A stretch of DNA of 64,000 bases from Xanthomonas sp. DAR 80977 (GTDB lineage Bacteria; Pseudomonadota; Gammaproteobacteria; Xanthomonadales; Xanthomonadaceae). Below, piece after piece: positions 18,540 through 28,331 of the stretch (its first letter is position 1; every line of letters starts with the position of its first letter). The translations under genes were made by a program, and so were the position numbers. The stretch is taken from positions 4,719,001 to 4,783,000 of the forward strand of contig NZ_CP162487.1 in NCBI RefSeq assembly GCF_041240605.1. The letters are read 5' to 3'. The notes below the pieces were generated by a model. It made no database searches. It was not told the origin of the DNA and saw only the letters and a list, made by a program, of their open reading frames with translations.

Positions 18540-19517
18540 CTATTCCGACTCGATCCCCGCCAGCGCGAACACCCACCCCGGCACCGCCGGCTCGCCGGCA
18601 TAGAAGTCCTTGGGCTTGTGCTCGGCCATGGCCCAGCGGTGCAGCCAGCTGATGCCGCCGCGGCCGGTGTAGCCCTCGGCATGCCGGTAGGCCGGATCGC
18701 GCAGCGCCTCGTCCAAGGTGATGAACGCATAGCCGCGGCGGCGGGTGGCCGCGATCAGCTCCGGGAACGCGACGGCGTTCAATTCGTTGGCATGCATCAG
18801 CCACACCTGGGCGATGCGGTGGCCAAACAGCCGCTGCGACTGCGCCTCGAAATAGTCCAGCTTGTTGAGCATGTACGGCACGTAGCCCTTGCGCAGCCGC
18901 AGCAGCGTAGCGTCGCGCGCCGCGCCTGCAGGCTCGGTCTCCAGCACCTTCGCATAGGCGAAGGCCCACACCCATTCGCCGTTGTCCACGGTGACCGGCG
19001 CGATGCGGTAGCCGCGCGCGGCGACGAAGGCGACCACCGCGTCGCGATCGGCGTCGTTGCGGCCGGTGGCCAGGTACGGGTGGCGGAACCAGCGCAATGG
19101 TTGCCCGTACTCGGCCAGCAGCGGCCGCAAGCGGCGTTCGCCGCGCACGATGGCGTCCTCGTAGGCCGGCAATCCCACCTCGTGCAGGTTCACATGGCCG
19201 TAGGTGTGGTTGCCCAGTTCGTAGCCCGCGTCCAGCCAATCGCGCAGCATCGCCACGCGCTGCGGCTGCAACTGGCCATCCTGTTCGAGCTTGTCCTCGT
19301 TGACGAAGCCGACGATGGGCACGCCCGCCTGCTGCAACGACGCCATCAGCTGCGCATGGAACGCCGGCAACTGCGCGGCCGGCGTCTTGCCCATGCGCTG
19401 CCATGGCAGGTCGTCGATGGTCACGGCGATGCGGCGATCGGCGTCCTGCGCCTGCGCCTGCGCGACGGCGAACACGGCCAGCAGGGCCAGCAACACGAAG
19501 CGGCGGTAGCGGTTCAT
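18540..19517 (-). CDS. Exported polysaccharide deacetylase-family protein
   Basis: The gene encodes 325 residues with a signal peptide (residues 1-24, AQAQA). The NodB-homology domain shows AVTIDDLPW (D35, D36) and the metal-binding NHTYGHVN (H104, H108). WFRHPYLATG (an RxPY-like motif) and VWLMHANELN follow. It is expected to remove acetyl groups from a periplasmic or cell-surface polysaccharide. The TIDDLP start is typical of the small deacetylase group in Xanthomonadaceae. ATG 19517 is preferred to GTG 19526. Confidence 0.85.
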   Translation of the reverse strand: MNRYRRFVLLALLAVFAVAQAQAQDADRRIAVTIDDLPWQRMGKTPAAQLPAFHAQLMASLQQAGVPIVGFVNEDKLEQDGQLQPQRVAMLRDWLDAGYELGNHTYGHVNLHEVGLPAYEDAIVRGERRLRPLLAEYGQPLRWFRHPYLATGRNDADRDAVVAFVAARGYRIAPVTVDNGEWVWAFAYAKVLETEPAGAARDATLLRLRKGYVPYMLNKLDYFEAQSQRLFGHRIAQVWLMHANELNAVAFPELIAATRRRGYAFITLDEALRDPAYRHAEGYTGRGGISWLHRWAMAEHKPKDFYAGEPAVPGWVFALAGIESE

Positions 19518-19722
19518 CGGTCGCACCAGATCACGGAGCGGCCAAGTCTAGCGGCTGCCGACGCTTGCGGCTTCGCGCCGCGATACGGCCGGCACCGCAG
19601 CGCTGGCGCAGCGTCGGCGATGCATCGTCCGGATCGCGCCGGCAGGCCGGATCGCGGCATGGCATGATCCAGCGCCGTCCATGCGCCGGAACGGCAACGC
19701 CAATGAGGCCAGGAGATCGAGA

Positions 19723-20697
19723 TTGAGCAAGTCGTTGTCGGTGGGATTGGTTGCAGTGCTCCTTGTCGCTTGTACCGTTACGTCGCAGGAACCCGCGCCG
19801 ACGTCGGCGCCACATGCGTCGAAACAGGCGCCGGCGGCGCCGGCGATAGCCTCCGTCGCGGGCGGACAACGCGGCGAAGGCAAGCCCTATGAAATCGCCG
19901 ACAGCCAGGTCTGGAACGTGCCCGACCCGGTCTCCGGGCGCGACTACCAGGTGTTCGTCGCGCTGCCGCGTTCCTATGCCGACGATCCCGGCCGCCGCTA
20001 TCCCGTGCTCTACGTCACCGACGCCGACTACTCCTTTCCGTTGGTCCGGCAGATCGCGCGCCGCTTGAACGGCGAAGGGCCGGCCATCGACGATTTCGTC
20101 CTGGTCGGCCTGTCCTATGCGATCGGCGACGAACCCATGCCCAGCCGGCGACGCGACTACACCCCGACGCCGGAAGGCGGAGCGGACGCGCCACCGGACG
20201 CGACGCATGGCAAGGCGGGCGACTACCTGGCCTACCTGCGCAGCCAGGTGCTGCCGTTCGTGGCGCAGCGCTACCGCACCGACGAACGCAGGCGCCTGTT
20301 CCTGGGCCACTCCTACGGTGGCCTGCTCGGCACCCAGATCCTGCTGAGCGCGCCGGAGACGTTCTCCGGCTACATCCTCGGCAGCCCGTCCTACTGGTAT
20401 GGCGAGCACGTCATGCAGGGGCAGGAAAAGGCCTTCGCCGCCACCCACAAGGACTTGCCGGCGCAGGTCTACATGTACGTCGGCGAATACGAGCAGCGGC
20501 GCTATGGACAGAACTACGACATGGTGTCGGATGCGCAAGCGATGACGCAGACGCTGCGAGGGAGGCGCTATCCGTCACTGCAGCTGCAGCTGGACGTGCT
20601 CGCCGACGAGGACCACCTGAGCGTGGCGCCGCGCGGATTCACGCATGGGCTGAAATATCTGCTGGAGACCGAGGCGCATCGGCAGGCGCGCCTGTGA
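19723..20697 (+). CDS. Alpha/beta-hydrolase lipoprotein (esterase, IroE/Fes-like fold)
   Basis: The gene encodes 324 residues. TTG 19723 is chosen because AGGAG lies 7 nt upstream and the product then begins with a clean lipoprotein signal (SVGLVAVLLVAC). An ATG 14 codons earlier has neither. The putative-esterase domain has YQVFVALPRSYADDPGRRYP, YPVLYVTDADY, the nucleophile elbow FLGHSYGGLLG and the histidine in ADEDHLSVAP. Relatives hydrolyse siderophore esters or acyl esters. It is probably outer-membrane anchored, and the substrate is unknown. Confidence 0.8.
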   Translation: MSKSLSVGLVAVLLVACTVTSQEPAPTSAPHASKQAPAAPAIASVAGGQRGEGKPYEIADSQVWNVPDPVSGRDYQVFVALPRSYADDPGRRYPVLYVTDADYSFPLVRQIARRLNGEGPAIDDFVLVGLSYAIGDEPMPSRRRDYTPTPEGGADAPPDATHGKAGDYLAYLRSQVLPFVAQRYRTDERRRLFLGHSYGGLLGTQILLSAPETFSGYILGSPSYWYGEHVMQGQEKAFAATHKDLPAQVYMYVGEYEQRRYGQNYDMVSDAQAMTQTLRGRRYPSLQLQLDVLADEDHLSVAPRGFTHGLKYLLETEAHRQARL

Positions 20698-21017
20698 CCC
20701 GAGGTTTCACGCGGCGGCGGATGCCACCGCGAACGTGCCGTACGCCGTCGCATGCACGGCGCCTGCAGCAGGCACGCCATGCCGATCGGCAACTCCAGAG
20801 CAAGGCACGACCGCACAGCTGAATTCATCGCCGGAGAGTAGCGCCAAGCGCTTGTTCGCCACGGCAGCGGGATCCGCTTGCGCCGTCGTTGCACAAACGG
20901 CCATACACGACAGCATGGCCGATCCGCGTCCACGGAGTGATCGACGACCTCGCGCGCCATCGCGTGTCTTCCACGATGCCGCGTTCGGCGACGCTTCCTG
21001 CGCCGCTCGGACGAACA
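20698..21017. other. Gene-free stretch
   Basis: These 320 nt lie between convergent genes. Several short frames cross it but none has a plausible start, composition or family match. Confidence 0.5.
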
Positions 21018-21048
21018 GGGCGTGGCAGGTCGACGACCCGCCACGCCC
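21018..21048 (-). terminator. Hairpin after the DUF4142 gene
   Basis: GGGCGTGGC pairs with GCCACGCCC (9 bp), and an inner GGTC/GACC extends the stem. It starts 5 nt beyond the stop of the DUF4142 gene. It lacks a T-run. Confidence 0.55.
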
Positions 21049-21053
21049 TGCGC

Positions 21054-21689
21054 TCACATCGCCTTCTTGATCTCTTCCGCTTTCGCCAGATGCTGCTCGA
21101 CGTGGGTCTTGGTCTCGGCAAGATGCTGCTTGACCGGCTCGGTCGATGCCGCCGCCATCATCTGCGTGTCGATCAGCGACAGCGCGTCCTTGTGCCCGGC
21201 GATCATCGCGTCGATGTAGGCCGCGGCGTAGTCCTTGCCGGATTTCTGCCCGAGCGTGGCCAGTTCCTGTTCGCCCTTGCCCTGCAGTTGCTTGACGTCC
21301 GGCGTTTCGGCCAGCGTGCCCAGCGCCTTGGTCTTTTCCAGGTTCTCGGCGTGCTCCTTCTCCATCATCTTCGCGTATTCCAGCACCGCGCCCGTCACCT
21401 GCTTCTCCTGCGCCTGCTTCGCCGCGGCGATTTCGTTCTTGTCGACCGCTCCCAGCAAGCCCAGGGCGATGTCGTCGCCCGAACTCGCGCGCGCCGCGCC
21501 CTCCGGGGCCGGGCTGGCCTCGCCGACCGGCAGCGTGGTAGGGGTCGCGGTACCGCCGACCGGCGTCGGCTCGGCGCTTGCGGCGGGCGTTTCTGCCGAT
21601 GGCGCCGGTACGTCGGTGTCCTTGTTCGGCTTGCAGCCCGCGACGGCCAGCGCAGCGGCGATGGACAGGACCAACAGTGAATGTCTCAT
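21054..21689 (-). CDS. DUF4142-family lipoprotein
   Basis: The product has 211 residues. The signal MRHSLLVLSIAAALAVAGC carries a lipobox Cys at 19. A Pro/Thr/Ala linker (about 25-65) leads to a DUF4142 helical domain: LGLLGAVDKNEIAAAKQAQ, VLEYAKMMEKEHAENLEKT and KDYAAAYIDAMIAGHKDAL. DUF4142 proteins have a ferritin-like four-helix layout with conserved His/Glu and are often stress-induced and periplasmic. Metal binding is not established. GAGAGGGA precedes the ATG. Confidence 0.82.
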   Translation of the reverse strand: MRHSLLVLSIAAALAVAGCKPNKDTDVPAPSAETPAASAEPTPVGGTATPTTLPVGEASPAPEGAARASSGDDIALGLLGAVDKNEIAAAKQAQEKQVTGAVLEYAKMMEKEHAENLEKTKALGTLAETPDVKQLQGKGEQELATLGQKSGKDYAAAYIDAMIAGHKDALSLIDTQMMAAASTEPVKQHLAETKTHVEQHLAKAEEIKKAM

Positions 21690-21956
21690 GTGCGATTCCC
21701 TCTCGAATGTGGGGATCAGCATCCGCCTGCGCGGGTGAAGACGGCCCATGCAGTGCGCATGAATTCTTCAGCCATCGTGCATTCGCGAGACGACCGGCGC
21801 ATTGTGCACATGCCGTGAGGCAAGCGCCTTGGCTGTTCGTTCGAGAATGGAATCGAGTCCTGTCCCACTAAGGTGCGCGCCATTGCAAGCGTTCCGATGG
21901 GAATCGCACAGCGCCCGGCTTGCGGAATCGGCACCGCATTTGCCGGCGGCTTTCAC

Positions 21957-22976
21957 TCAATACTTGAGCGCATGCGCGGCAGGGGCGAGCGCGGCGAAGC
22001 GGGCAGTGCTGAAATCGTGCAGCAGGCGCACGACCTGCTCGCCTTCCTGCGCGTAACGCCGGATGTCGCTCTTGGCGAGGCGGTACAGACCGCCATCGCG
22101 GGCGAACACCAGGTCGCCGCCGTCCCAGTCGGCCCAGTCGGTGCCGGGCAGGTCCAGCACCACGGCGCCTTCGCGGTCCAGGACACGATGGTCCAGGCCG
22201 TACCACGCTGCGTTCTCGCGGCCGACGGCATGCAACAGCGACTGCAGCCGGCGTCCGCTGGCGCCCGCCTTCTCCCATACGCGCGGCCGGGTGAAACGAT
22301 AGAGCGTGGTGGAGCTCAGGCCGCCGGTTTCGCCCGCGCCCGCATCGATCACCTGCCAGCCGTCGCGCTGCCGCAGCACGCTGTCGATCGGCTCGTCCTC
22401 GCCGCCGCCCGAATGGCGGCCGAACGGCCGCAGCTGCACGTCATGCGGCACCTGGAAGCCGGTCGGCAACGGAAACGGATCGCGGCCTTCCTGCGGGCGA
22501 TGGTTCAACAGCAGCGTCCGCTCGTCCTCGAACATGCCGCCACCGCCCCAGGTATCGCCTTTCGGCCACAACGCCAGCGCGGTCAAGAACGGCGGGCGCG
22601 AGATGGCCGTCCACGTACCGAAATCCCCGTGCTGTTTCGAAGCGAAATAGACCAGCAGCCGGCCCGACGGCGACAGATCGCAACGCCGTTCGTAGATGCG
22701 GCCCTTGAACCATTGCCCGTGTTCGAATGTGTCGTCGCGCAGGTCCCAGCGAATGAGCTGCACCTGCTTGCTGGGCCCGCGACGGAAGATCACGCCGTTG
22801 CGGCCTTCGCGTGCCAGCAGCGCGTAGAGCCGGGTGGCGGGGGAACGCTGCCCATCGTTGTGCCGAGTCACTTCCACGCGATCGCCTCCATGACACCGCA
22901 GGCTGCCCGAACCCGCTGCGTACGTCCAGCCCAGGAGCGACGTTCGGTTCTGCGCATCGACCAATCGTAGCTGCAT
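21957..22976 (-). CDS. Conserved hypothetical protein, WD/beta-propeller-like
   Basis: The product has 339 residues with no signal peptide. It contains repeated beta-strand-like segments with aromatic-Asp turns (CDLSPSGRLLVYFASK, LDLPGTDWADWDGGDLVFA, DGGLYRLAKSD) that suggest a beta-propeller. I cannot name a family. No good ribosome site precedes ATG 22976. It is divergent from the LRR protein gene at 23105, with 128 nt between. Confidence 0.55.
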   Translation of the reverse strand: MQLRLVDAQNRTSLLGWTYAAGSGSLRCHGGDRVEVTRHNDGQRSPATRLYALLAREGRNGVIFRRGPSKQVQLIRWDLRDDTFEHGQWFKGRIYERRCDLSPSGRLLVYFASKQHGDFGTWTAISRPPFLTALALWPKGDTWGGGGMFEDERTLLLNHRPQEGRDPFPLPTGFQVPHDVQLRPFGRHSGGGEDEPIDSVLRQRDGWQVIDAGAGETGGLSSTTLYRFTRPRVWEKAGASGRRLQSLLHAVGRENAAWYGLDHRVLDREGAVVLDLPGTDWADWDGGDLVFARDGGLYRLAKSDIRRYAQEGEQVVRLLHDFSTARFAALAPAAHALKY

Positions 22977-23104
22977 GTGCAGGCAACAAGCAGATCGTCC
23001 AACAGCAGGCTCTGTTTCGGGATCGCAAGCGTCTGCACGCGCATGACAAGTGCAAAAAAGGCAAGGTAAGCTGCGGCCAATCAGCCACTCCCCATGGCAG
23101 GTCC

Positions 23105-25585
23105 ATGCGCCGCGTCCAGACCGATGCCCTCTCCATCGAGCTGCCCGATCGCTTCACCGTCGTGCGGCAGGTGGGCCAGTTCATCAAGGCGGCGTATCCC
23201 ATCGCCGACGACGAGGTCGCGCTCGGCATCGTGATCGCGCGGCGCAAGACCCCGCACGACGCGGCCGCCGCCGATCCGTGGGGGGAGTTCCGTGGCGAAT
23301 GCCGGACACGGCGCGGCGAGGTGACGGTGCTGGCGGAACAGGCGCTGGAGATCGACGGCCGCGCCGGCTTGCAGATGACCGTGCAGGGCAATGGCTACAC
23401 CTACCTGTTCGCCATGGTGCAACTGGGCGACGCGTTGTCTCTGGACATCGCCGGCGACTGCCCGGCCGGGACCGAGGCCGAGCACGTTCCGGTGCTGGAG
23501 GCCGCGCTGCGCAGCCTGCGCGTGACCGGCAATCCCGCCGCCGCGCTGGCCGCACACGAGGCCTGGATGCAGGACATGTTCGGCGGCGATGAGGACGAGG
23601 ACGAGGACGCCGATGCGCATCCCGCGCCGGCGACCGCAGCGGCGGAACCGTTCCGCATTCCCGAGGACGGCGTGGAGGTGTTCCGGATCGACGACCTGGC
23701 CTTCGACGTCCCGCGCCAGACCAAGGCGGGCATCGACACGGCGAGCAGCACCGGCGGCGAGCTGACCATCGACCTGCAGGCCCGCGCGCGCAAGGCGGAT
23801 GCCGCCGTGCGGCCGCACCTGGTGGACGACGCCAAGGTCTATTTCCGCTTCTCGGTGAAGGGCGTCCACCGCGCCGGGATTCCGACCGGCCGGATCCGTT
23901 TCGAGGACGATCGCGAACCCTCCCACAATGCCTATCTCTGGTCCGGCGGGCTGCGCTACGGCCTCAAGCTCTGGGGCGAGCTGGTCCTGGAACAGGGCTG
24001 GGTCGGCTTCAGCGGCTACCTGCAGGCCGATGGTGCGGGCCATCGCTATCCCGTGCGCATCGCATGCAAGCTGGCGACGCAGTCCCTGGACTGGTCCAAT
24101 TATCGCTTCACCTCGATGGACGAAGTATCGAGCGCACCTACCGGCGTGCCGCGCCACCTGCACCTGTCCAACCTGGCCGGACCCACGCTGCCGGACGCGC
24201 TGTTCGCCTATCGAGCGCTGCGTTCGCTCAGCCTCTACTACGACGACGAAGCGGCCGCCGCCAACGGCTTGCGGGAACTATCGGACGCGGTGGCCGGCCT
24301 GGCCAATCTGGAGGAACTGACCATCGTGCGCGCCAGCGCGCTCGCGCAGCTGCCCGCCGCACTCGGGGCGCTGCGCGGATTGCGGCGCCTGCACGTCACC
24401 GGCACCGGCATCCGCGCGCTGCCGCCGCAGTTGCTGTCGCTGCCGCTGGAGTATTGCGTGCTGGACAACAACGCGCTCGCGCAACTACCCGAAGCGCCGT
24501 TCCCGGCCACGCTCAAGACCCTCTCGCTCGCGCGCAACCAATTGCAGACCGTGCCCGCCAGCGTGGCGGCGTTGCCGGCGCTGCAGCGGCTGGATCTCAC
24601 CCACAACCCCTTGACCGCGCTACCGGCCGGCCTGGAACGCATCGAGCGATTGGAACTGGAGCTAGCGAAGAAGCACGCGCTGCTGGACTACCGCTACAAG
24701 GGCGCCGATGGACGGGGCAGCATCGCCTTCGACGACGATGCGTTCTTCGCACGCAACGATTCGATCCTGGCGAACCGGTTGCAGGAAGCGCTGGCCAGCG
24801 ACACACAGTGGGCGCCGTACCGCTCCGGGATGCAGGCGCTGGCCTGGCACGCGGTGGCACTGGCCACGGACGCGCCGGACGACTACCGGGAGCGCGGCAA
24901 CACCCGCTTCGGCGGACTGCCAGACCTGCCGCCGGACATGCCCTACCCACTTCATGCCGCCGCCGACGGCAGCACGCAGCCCATGCAGTTCATCGCGCAA
25001 CTGGACTGCGCGCAGTTGGCTCCCTTGCAACGCTACCTGCCGCGCAGCGGCGTGCTGTATTTCTTCATCTCCGACCAGGAAGACCTCGTGCCACGCGTCG
25101 TCCACCACGACGGCCCGCGCGATGCCCTGCAGACGGCGGCGGAGCTGGCGCTCGATGCCGCCCAGATCGACGGCATGGAAGACAGCACCCAGCCCTACCG
25201 CGCAAGCGCCGCCGCCTGCATCAGCGTGCCGCACTTCTATTCGGACGAGGCGTATTACCAAGACGCGGCCGAGGGCCTGGACGGCCTGGAGGATGCCGAC
25301 GAACTCGTCGCGTCGCTGCGCGATCGCCTGGCGGCGCAATCCAGCGTCCCGCCGGTGCATGGCGTGAACAGCCATGTGTTCAAGCAGCACGACACCCCGC
25401 TGAGCGAAGCCGCCAACCGCCTGCGCGGACGTGCCGAGGACTTCATGGTGCTGCTGCGCGTGGCCTCGGACCCGCAACCCGGCTTCTGCTTCTGGGACGC
25501 GGGCGAGCTGTATTTCGTGATCCACAAGAGCGACCTCGCCAAGCGCGATTTCTCCAACGTGTACTGCGGGCTGGAGAGCAGCTAG
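23105..25585 (+). CDS. Multidomain protein: DcrB-like N-terminus, leucine-rich repeats, DUF1963 (YwqG-like) C-terminus
   Basis: The product has 826 residues and is apparently cytosolic (no signal). Residues 1-145 read like a DcrB/PsbP-type fold (LSIELPDRFTVVRQVG). An acidic linker (GGDEDEDEDADAH) follows at about 160-172, then about 160 residues of unknown type. Leucine-rich repeats lie at about 345-530 (LEELTIVRASALAQLPAALG, LKTLSLARNQLQTVPAS). The last third is DUF1963 (RFGGLPDLPPDMPYP, then MQFIAQLDCAQLAPL and GVLYFFISDQED). LRRs mediate protein contacts, and DUF1963 is of unknown activity. I know of no characterised protein with this order. Confidence 0.78.
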   Translation: MRRVQTDALSIELPDRFTVVRQVGQFIKAAYPIADDEVALGIVIARRKTPHDAAAADPWGEFRGECRTRRGEVTVLAEQALEIDGRAGLQMTVQGNGYTYLFAMVQLGDALSLDIAGDCPAGTEAEHVPVLEAALRSLRVTGNPAAALAAHEAWMQDMFGGDEDEDEDADAHPAPATAAAEPFRIPEDGVEVFRIDDLAFDVPRQTKAGIDTASSTGGELTIDLQARARKADAAVRPHLVDDAKVYFRFSVKGVHRAGIPTGRIRFEDDREPSHNAYLWSGGLRYGLKLWGELVLEQGWVGFSGYLQADGAGHRYPVRIACKLATQSLDWSNYRFTSMDEVSSAPTGVPRHLHLSNLAGPTLPDALFAYRALRSLSLYYDDEAAAANGLRELSDAVAGLANLEELTIVRASALAQLPAALGALRGLRRLHVTGTGIRALPPQLLSLPLEYCVLDNNALAQLPEAPFPATLKTLSLARNQLQTVPASVAALPALQRLDLTHNPLTALPAGLERIERLELELAKKHALLDYRYKGADGRGSIAFDDDAFFARNDSILANRLQEALASDTQWAPYRSGMQALAWHAVALATDAPDDYRERGNTRFGGLPDLPPDMPYPLHAAADGSTQPMQFIAQLDCAQLAPLQRYLPRSGVLYFFISDQEDLVPRVVHHDGPRDALQTAAELALDAAQIDGMEDSTQPYRASAAACISVPHFYSDEAYYQDAAEGLDGLEDADELVASLRDRLAAQSSVPPVHGVNSHVFKQHDTPLSEAANRLRGRAEDFMVLLRVASDPQPGFCFWDAGELYFVIHKSDLAKRDFSNVYCGLESS

Positions 25586-25764
25586 CCGCGTACCCGCCGC
25601 GCGTCGTCATCGGGACGCGGCCGCCGTCCCGACCGCCCATGCCGCCGGCGATCGCCCAGCAGCCGATCTGCATCCGCCCGGAGATGCCGGCAACGACAAC
25701 AGCACTGCAAGCAAACTCGATAAGATCGCCGGCGGGCTTCACCCGCAATCCAACCGGGGGCGAT

Positions 25765-27615
25765 GTGGCATCGAACAAGCGGAACCGGCTGCGCGACACG
25801 GGCCTCTGGATCGGACTGGTCTTCGGGATGGCGTTGTCCAGCGGCGTGCAGGCCAGATCGGTGTCGGTGTCCAGCCCCGATCGCAGGATCGTGGCCGTGC
25901 TCAGCGACGACGACGGCGGGTTGCGCTACCGGATCGAGGCCGATGGCCAGGCGCTGCTCGCCCCATCGCCGCTGGGGATCCGCGTGGACGGCCTGGAGCT
26001 CGGCATGCAAAGCGCGATCGGCAGCGTGCGCCGCGGCACGACCGACGCCCGCTATCGGTTCAACGGCGTCAAGGCGGTGGCGACCGACCATGCCAACACC
26101 GCCACGGTGGCGCTCACCGCGCACGGCCGCACCTTCGAGGCGGACCTGCATGTCGCCGACGACGGCGTGGCGGTCCGTCTGCGCCTGCCCGCCCACGCGG
26201 GCAGCACGGTCGAGGCCGACCGCTCCGCATGGACATTGGCCGAGGCCGATCCGCCGGTGTGGGCCACCGCGCTGCTGCCCGACTACGAGAACAGCTACAC
26301 CTGCACGACCCTGCGCGGCATGGTGGCCGGACGCTACGGCCTGCCGCTCACCGCGCACAGCAGGGGATTCTGGATCACCCTGAGCGAAGCGGCGGTGGTC
26401 GACTACGGCGACCTGGCCATCGAACGCGGCGCGGGCGGCAGCCTGTCCGGCGTGCTGTATGCCGATCCGCAGGGCTGGCGCACGGATGCGGCAGTCGTGC
26501 AGCCGTGGCGGGTGACCATCGTCGCGCGCACGCTGACCGAGCTGGTCAACTCGACCCTGGTGCAGGACCTCAACCCGCCGCCATCGCCGGCACTGGCCAA
26601 GGCCGACTGGATCCGGCCCGGGCGTTCGGCATGGCAATGGCTGGCGGTCGGCGAGCCGCGCGAGGACGACCAGCGGCAATGGGTCGACTGGACCCACCAG
26701 CTCGGCTTCGAGTACTACCTGGTGGACGACGGCTGGCGCGCGTGGCAGCACCCGTGGGAAACGCTGGCGGCCACCGCGCGCCATGCGCGTACGCAAGGCG
26801 TCGGCCTGTGGCTATGGGTGCACAGCCGCGACGTGCAGCATGCACCCGAACGCAAGGCGCTGCTGCGCCAGATCGCCGCCACCGGCATCGTCGGGGTCAA
26901 GGTCGATTTCCCGGCGCCGGCCAGCCGCGAGTGGTCCAACTGGTACGTGGACGTGGCGCGCGACGCGGCGGCCGAACGCCTGATGGTCGATTTACACGGC
27001 GCGATGAAACCCACCGGCACCGAGCGCACCTGGCCCAACGTGCTGACCCGCGAGGGCGTGCGCGGGCACGAGTGGCACATCACCCGCTACAGGCGCGTGC
27101 TGGCCGCCGAGCACGACACCATCCTGCCCTTCACCCGCTACGTCGTCGGGCCTGGCGACTACACGCCCACCGTGTTCGAGCCGAAGGAACTGATGGGCAA
27201 CAGTTGGGCGCACGAACTGGCGCAGATGGTCCTGTTCACCTCGCCGTTCCTGGCGATGGGCGGGCATCCGCAGACCTATCTCGCCAATCCCGCATTGGAC
27301 GTGATCAAAGCGGTGCCCGCCACATGGGACGAAACCCTCGTGCTGCCCGGCAGCGAGCCGGGCAAGGTGGCGGCCATGGCCAGGCGCCATGGCCGCGACT
27401 GGTTCATCGCGGTCATCAACGGTGGCACCGCTACCCGCATGACACTGAAGCTGGATTTCATGAAGAAGGGAAAGTGGAAGCTCACCGAATTGCGCGACGC
27501 GCCTGCGCGGCCGGATGCGTGGGAACGCACGGAACGGCAGGTGCACCGCGACGGAGCGATCGCGCTGGAGCTGGCGCCGCGTGGCGGCTTCGTCGGCTAC
27601 CTGAAAGCGGAGTAG
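25765..27615 (+). CDS. Glycoside hydrolase family 97 (alpha-glycosidase)
   Basis: The gene encodes 616 residues. GTG 25765 has a G-rich site just upstream and gives a normal signal peptide (NKRNRLRDTGLWIGLVFGMA, cleavage after VQA). The GH97 N-terminal super-sandwich has SPLGIRVDG, the barrel has EYYLVDDGWRAWQ, and the C-terminus has GGFVGYL. The segment IVGVKVDFPAP places an Asp (D381) where retaining family members have their nucleophile, and VLTREGVRGHEW follows. It is expected to act in the periplasm on alpha-galactosides or alpha-glucosides. The choice between these is not settled. Confidence 0.85.
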   Translation: MASNKRNRLRDTGLWIGLVFGMALSSGVQARSVSVSSPDRRIVAVLSDDDGGLRYRIEADGQALLAPSPLGIRVDGLELGMQSAIGSVRRGTTDARYRFNGVKAVATDHANTATVALTAHGRTFEADLHVADDGVAVRLRLPAHAGSTVEADRSAWTLAEADPPVWATALLPDYENSYTCTTLRGMVAGRYGLPLTAHSRGFWITLSEAAVVDYGDLAIERGAGGSLSGVLYADPQGWRTDAAVVQPWRVTIVARTLTELVNSTLVQDLNPPPSPALAKADWIRPGRSAWQWLAVGEPREDDQRQWVDWTHQLGFEYYLVDDGWRAWQHPWETLAATARHARTQGVGLWLWVHSRDVQHAPERKALLRQIAATGIVGVKVDFPAPASREWSNWYVDVARDAAAERLMVDLHGAMKPTGTERTWPNVLTREGVRGHEWHITRYRRVLAAEHDTILPFTRYVVGPGDYTPTVFEPKELMGNSWAHELAQMVLFTSPFLAMGGHPQTYLANPALDVIKAVPATWDETLVLPGSEPGKVAAMARRHGRDWFIAVINGGTATRMTLKLDFMKKGKWKLTELRDAPARPDAWERTERQVHRDGAIALELAPRGGFVGYLKAE

Positions 27616-27646
27616 GCGCCTGCGTTCCAGCGACGCCGGCAACCAC

Positions 27647-28303
27647 CTACAACGAGAAGCGGAAGTCGTAGGAGATCCGTGTGCCGCCGCTCAGATTGTC
27701 CAGCGTGCCGTGCACCATCTCCGTCCCGTAGAACATGAAGCCTTCGCCATAGGCGAGCTCGACCGGCTTGAAGTCGCTCAGGCCCGGCGCCGATTCCACG
27801 TACATCGAATTGCTGCCGTGGGTGCGGGTCACCGGCAGCCAGATGTTGACCAGATTCGGCCGCTGCCCGTATTCCTCGTCGCGGTGGAAGCGCAGGATCG
27901 CGCGCGAGCCGTGGAAGTTGACCCGCATCATCGCCTCCGGCTGCAGGCTGCGGATCGGGCCGACGAAACCGGCGACGTGCTCGAACACCAGCGACTGGAT
28001 CAGCGCCATCGAGCGCTGGATCACCGCCTCGCGCAAGGCCTTGCTGACATCCCAGCTGTTGCGGGTGACGAAGTGGTGCGGCAACGGCAGGCCCGCCTCC
28101 TGTGGATTCCAGCGCGGATCCAGGTGCAGGGTCTCCAGCGCGTCGGTGCCGAAGAACTCGGCCACGATCGCGCGCAGGTCCCAGCGCGCGGTGTCGTAGG
28201 CGAAGATCGACGACAGCGGCAGGGCGTGCCCCGCCACCTCCACCGTCGCCTCGCTGCGGGAACGGATCGGGGACGCACCGGATTCGATGATCTGGGCTGC
28301 CAT
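27647..28303 (-). CDS. Iron/2-oxoglutarate-type oxygenase, third gene of the borosin-like operon
   Basis: The product has 218 residues. It shows the HxD...H...R facial-triad pattern: H140 and D142 in LRFHRDEEYGQ, H198 in TEMVHGTLDN, and R209 in GGTRISYDFRF. These match the Fe(II) ligands and the 2-oxoglutarate carboxylate-binding Arg of this superfamily. NLVNIWLPVTRTHGSNSMYV and AYGEGFMFYG are cupin-strand segments; the overall pattern recalls StrG/phytanoyl-type hydroxylases. It starts 28 nt after the TTEV-repeat gene on the same strand. Oxidation of the peptide product (hydroxylation or desaturation) is the natural hypothesis. A stand-alone small-molecule role cannot be excluded. Confidence 0.72.
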   Translation of the reverse strand: MAAQIIESGASPIRSRSEATVEVAGHALPLSSIFAYDTARWDLRAIVAEFFGTDALETLHLDPRWNPQEAGLPLPHHFVTRNSWDVSKALREAVIQRSMALIQSLVFEHVAGFVGPIRSLQPEAMMRVNFHGSRAILRFHRDEEYGQRPNLVNIWLPVTRTHGSNSMYVESAPGLSDFKPVELAYGEGFMFYGTEMVHGTLDNLSGGTRISYDFRFSL

Positions 28304-28331
28304 GCCGCGCTCGCACCAATTGGCTGGCGGC

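Noticed and set aside
24064..25764. N-terminal extension of the GH97 gene
   Set aside because: This part of the frame overlaps the LRR-DUF1963 gene and has shadow composition; GTG 25765 with a signal peptide explains the start.
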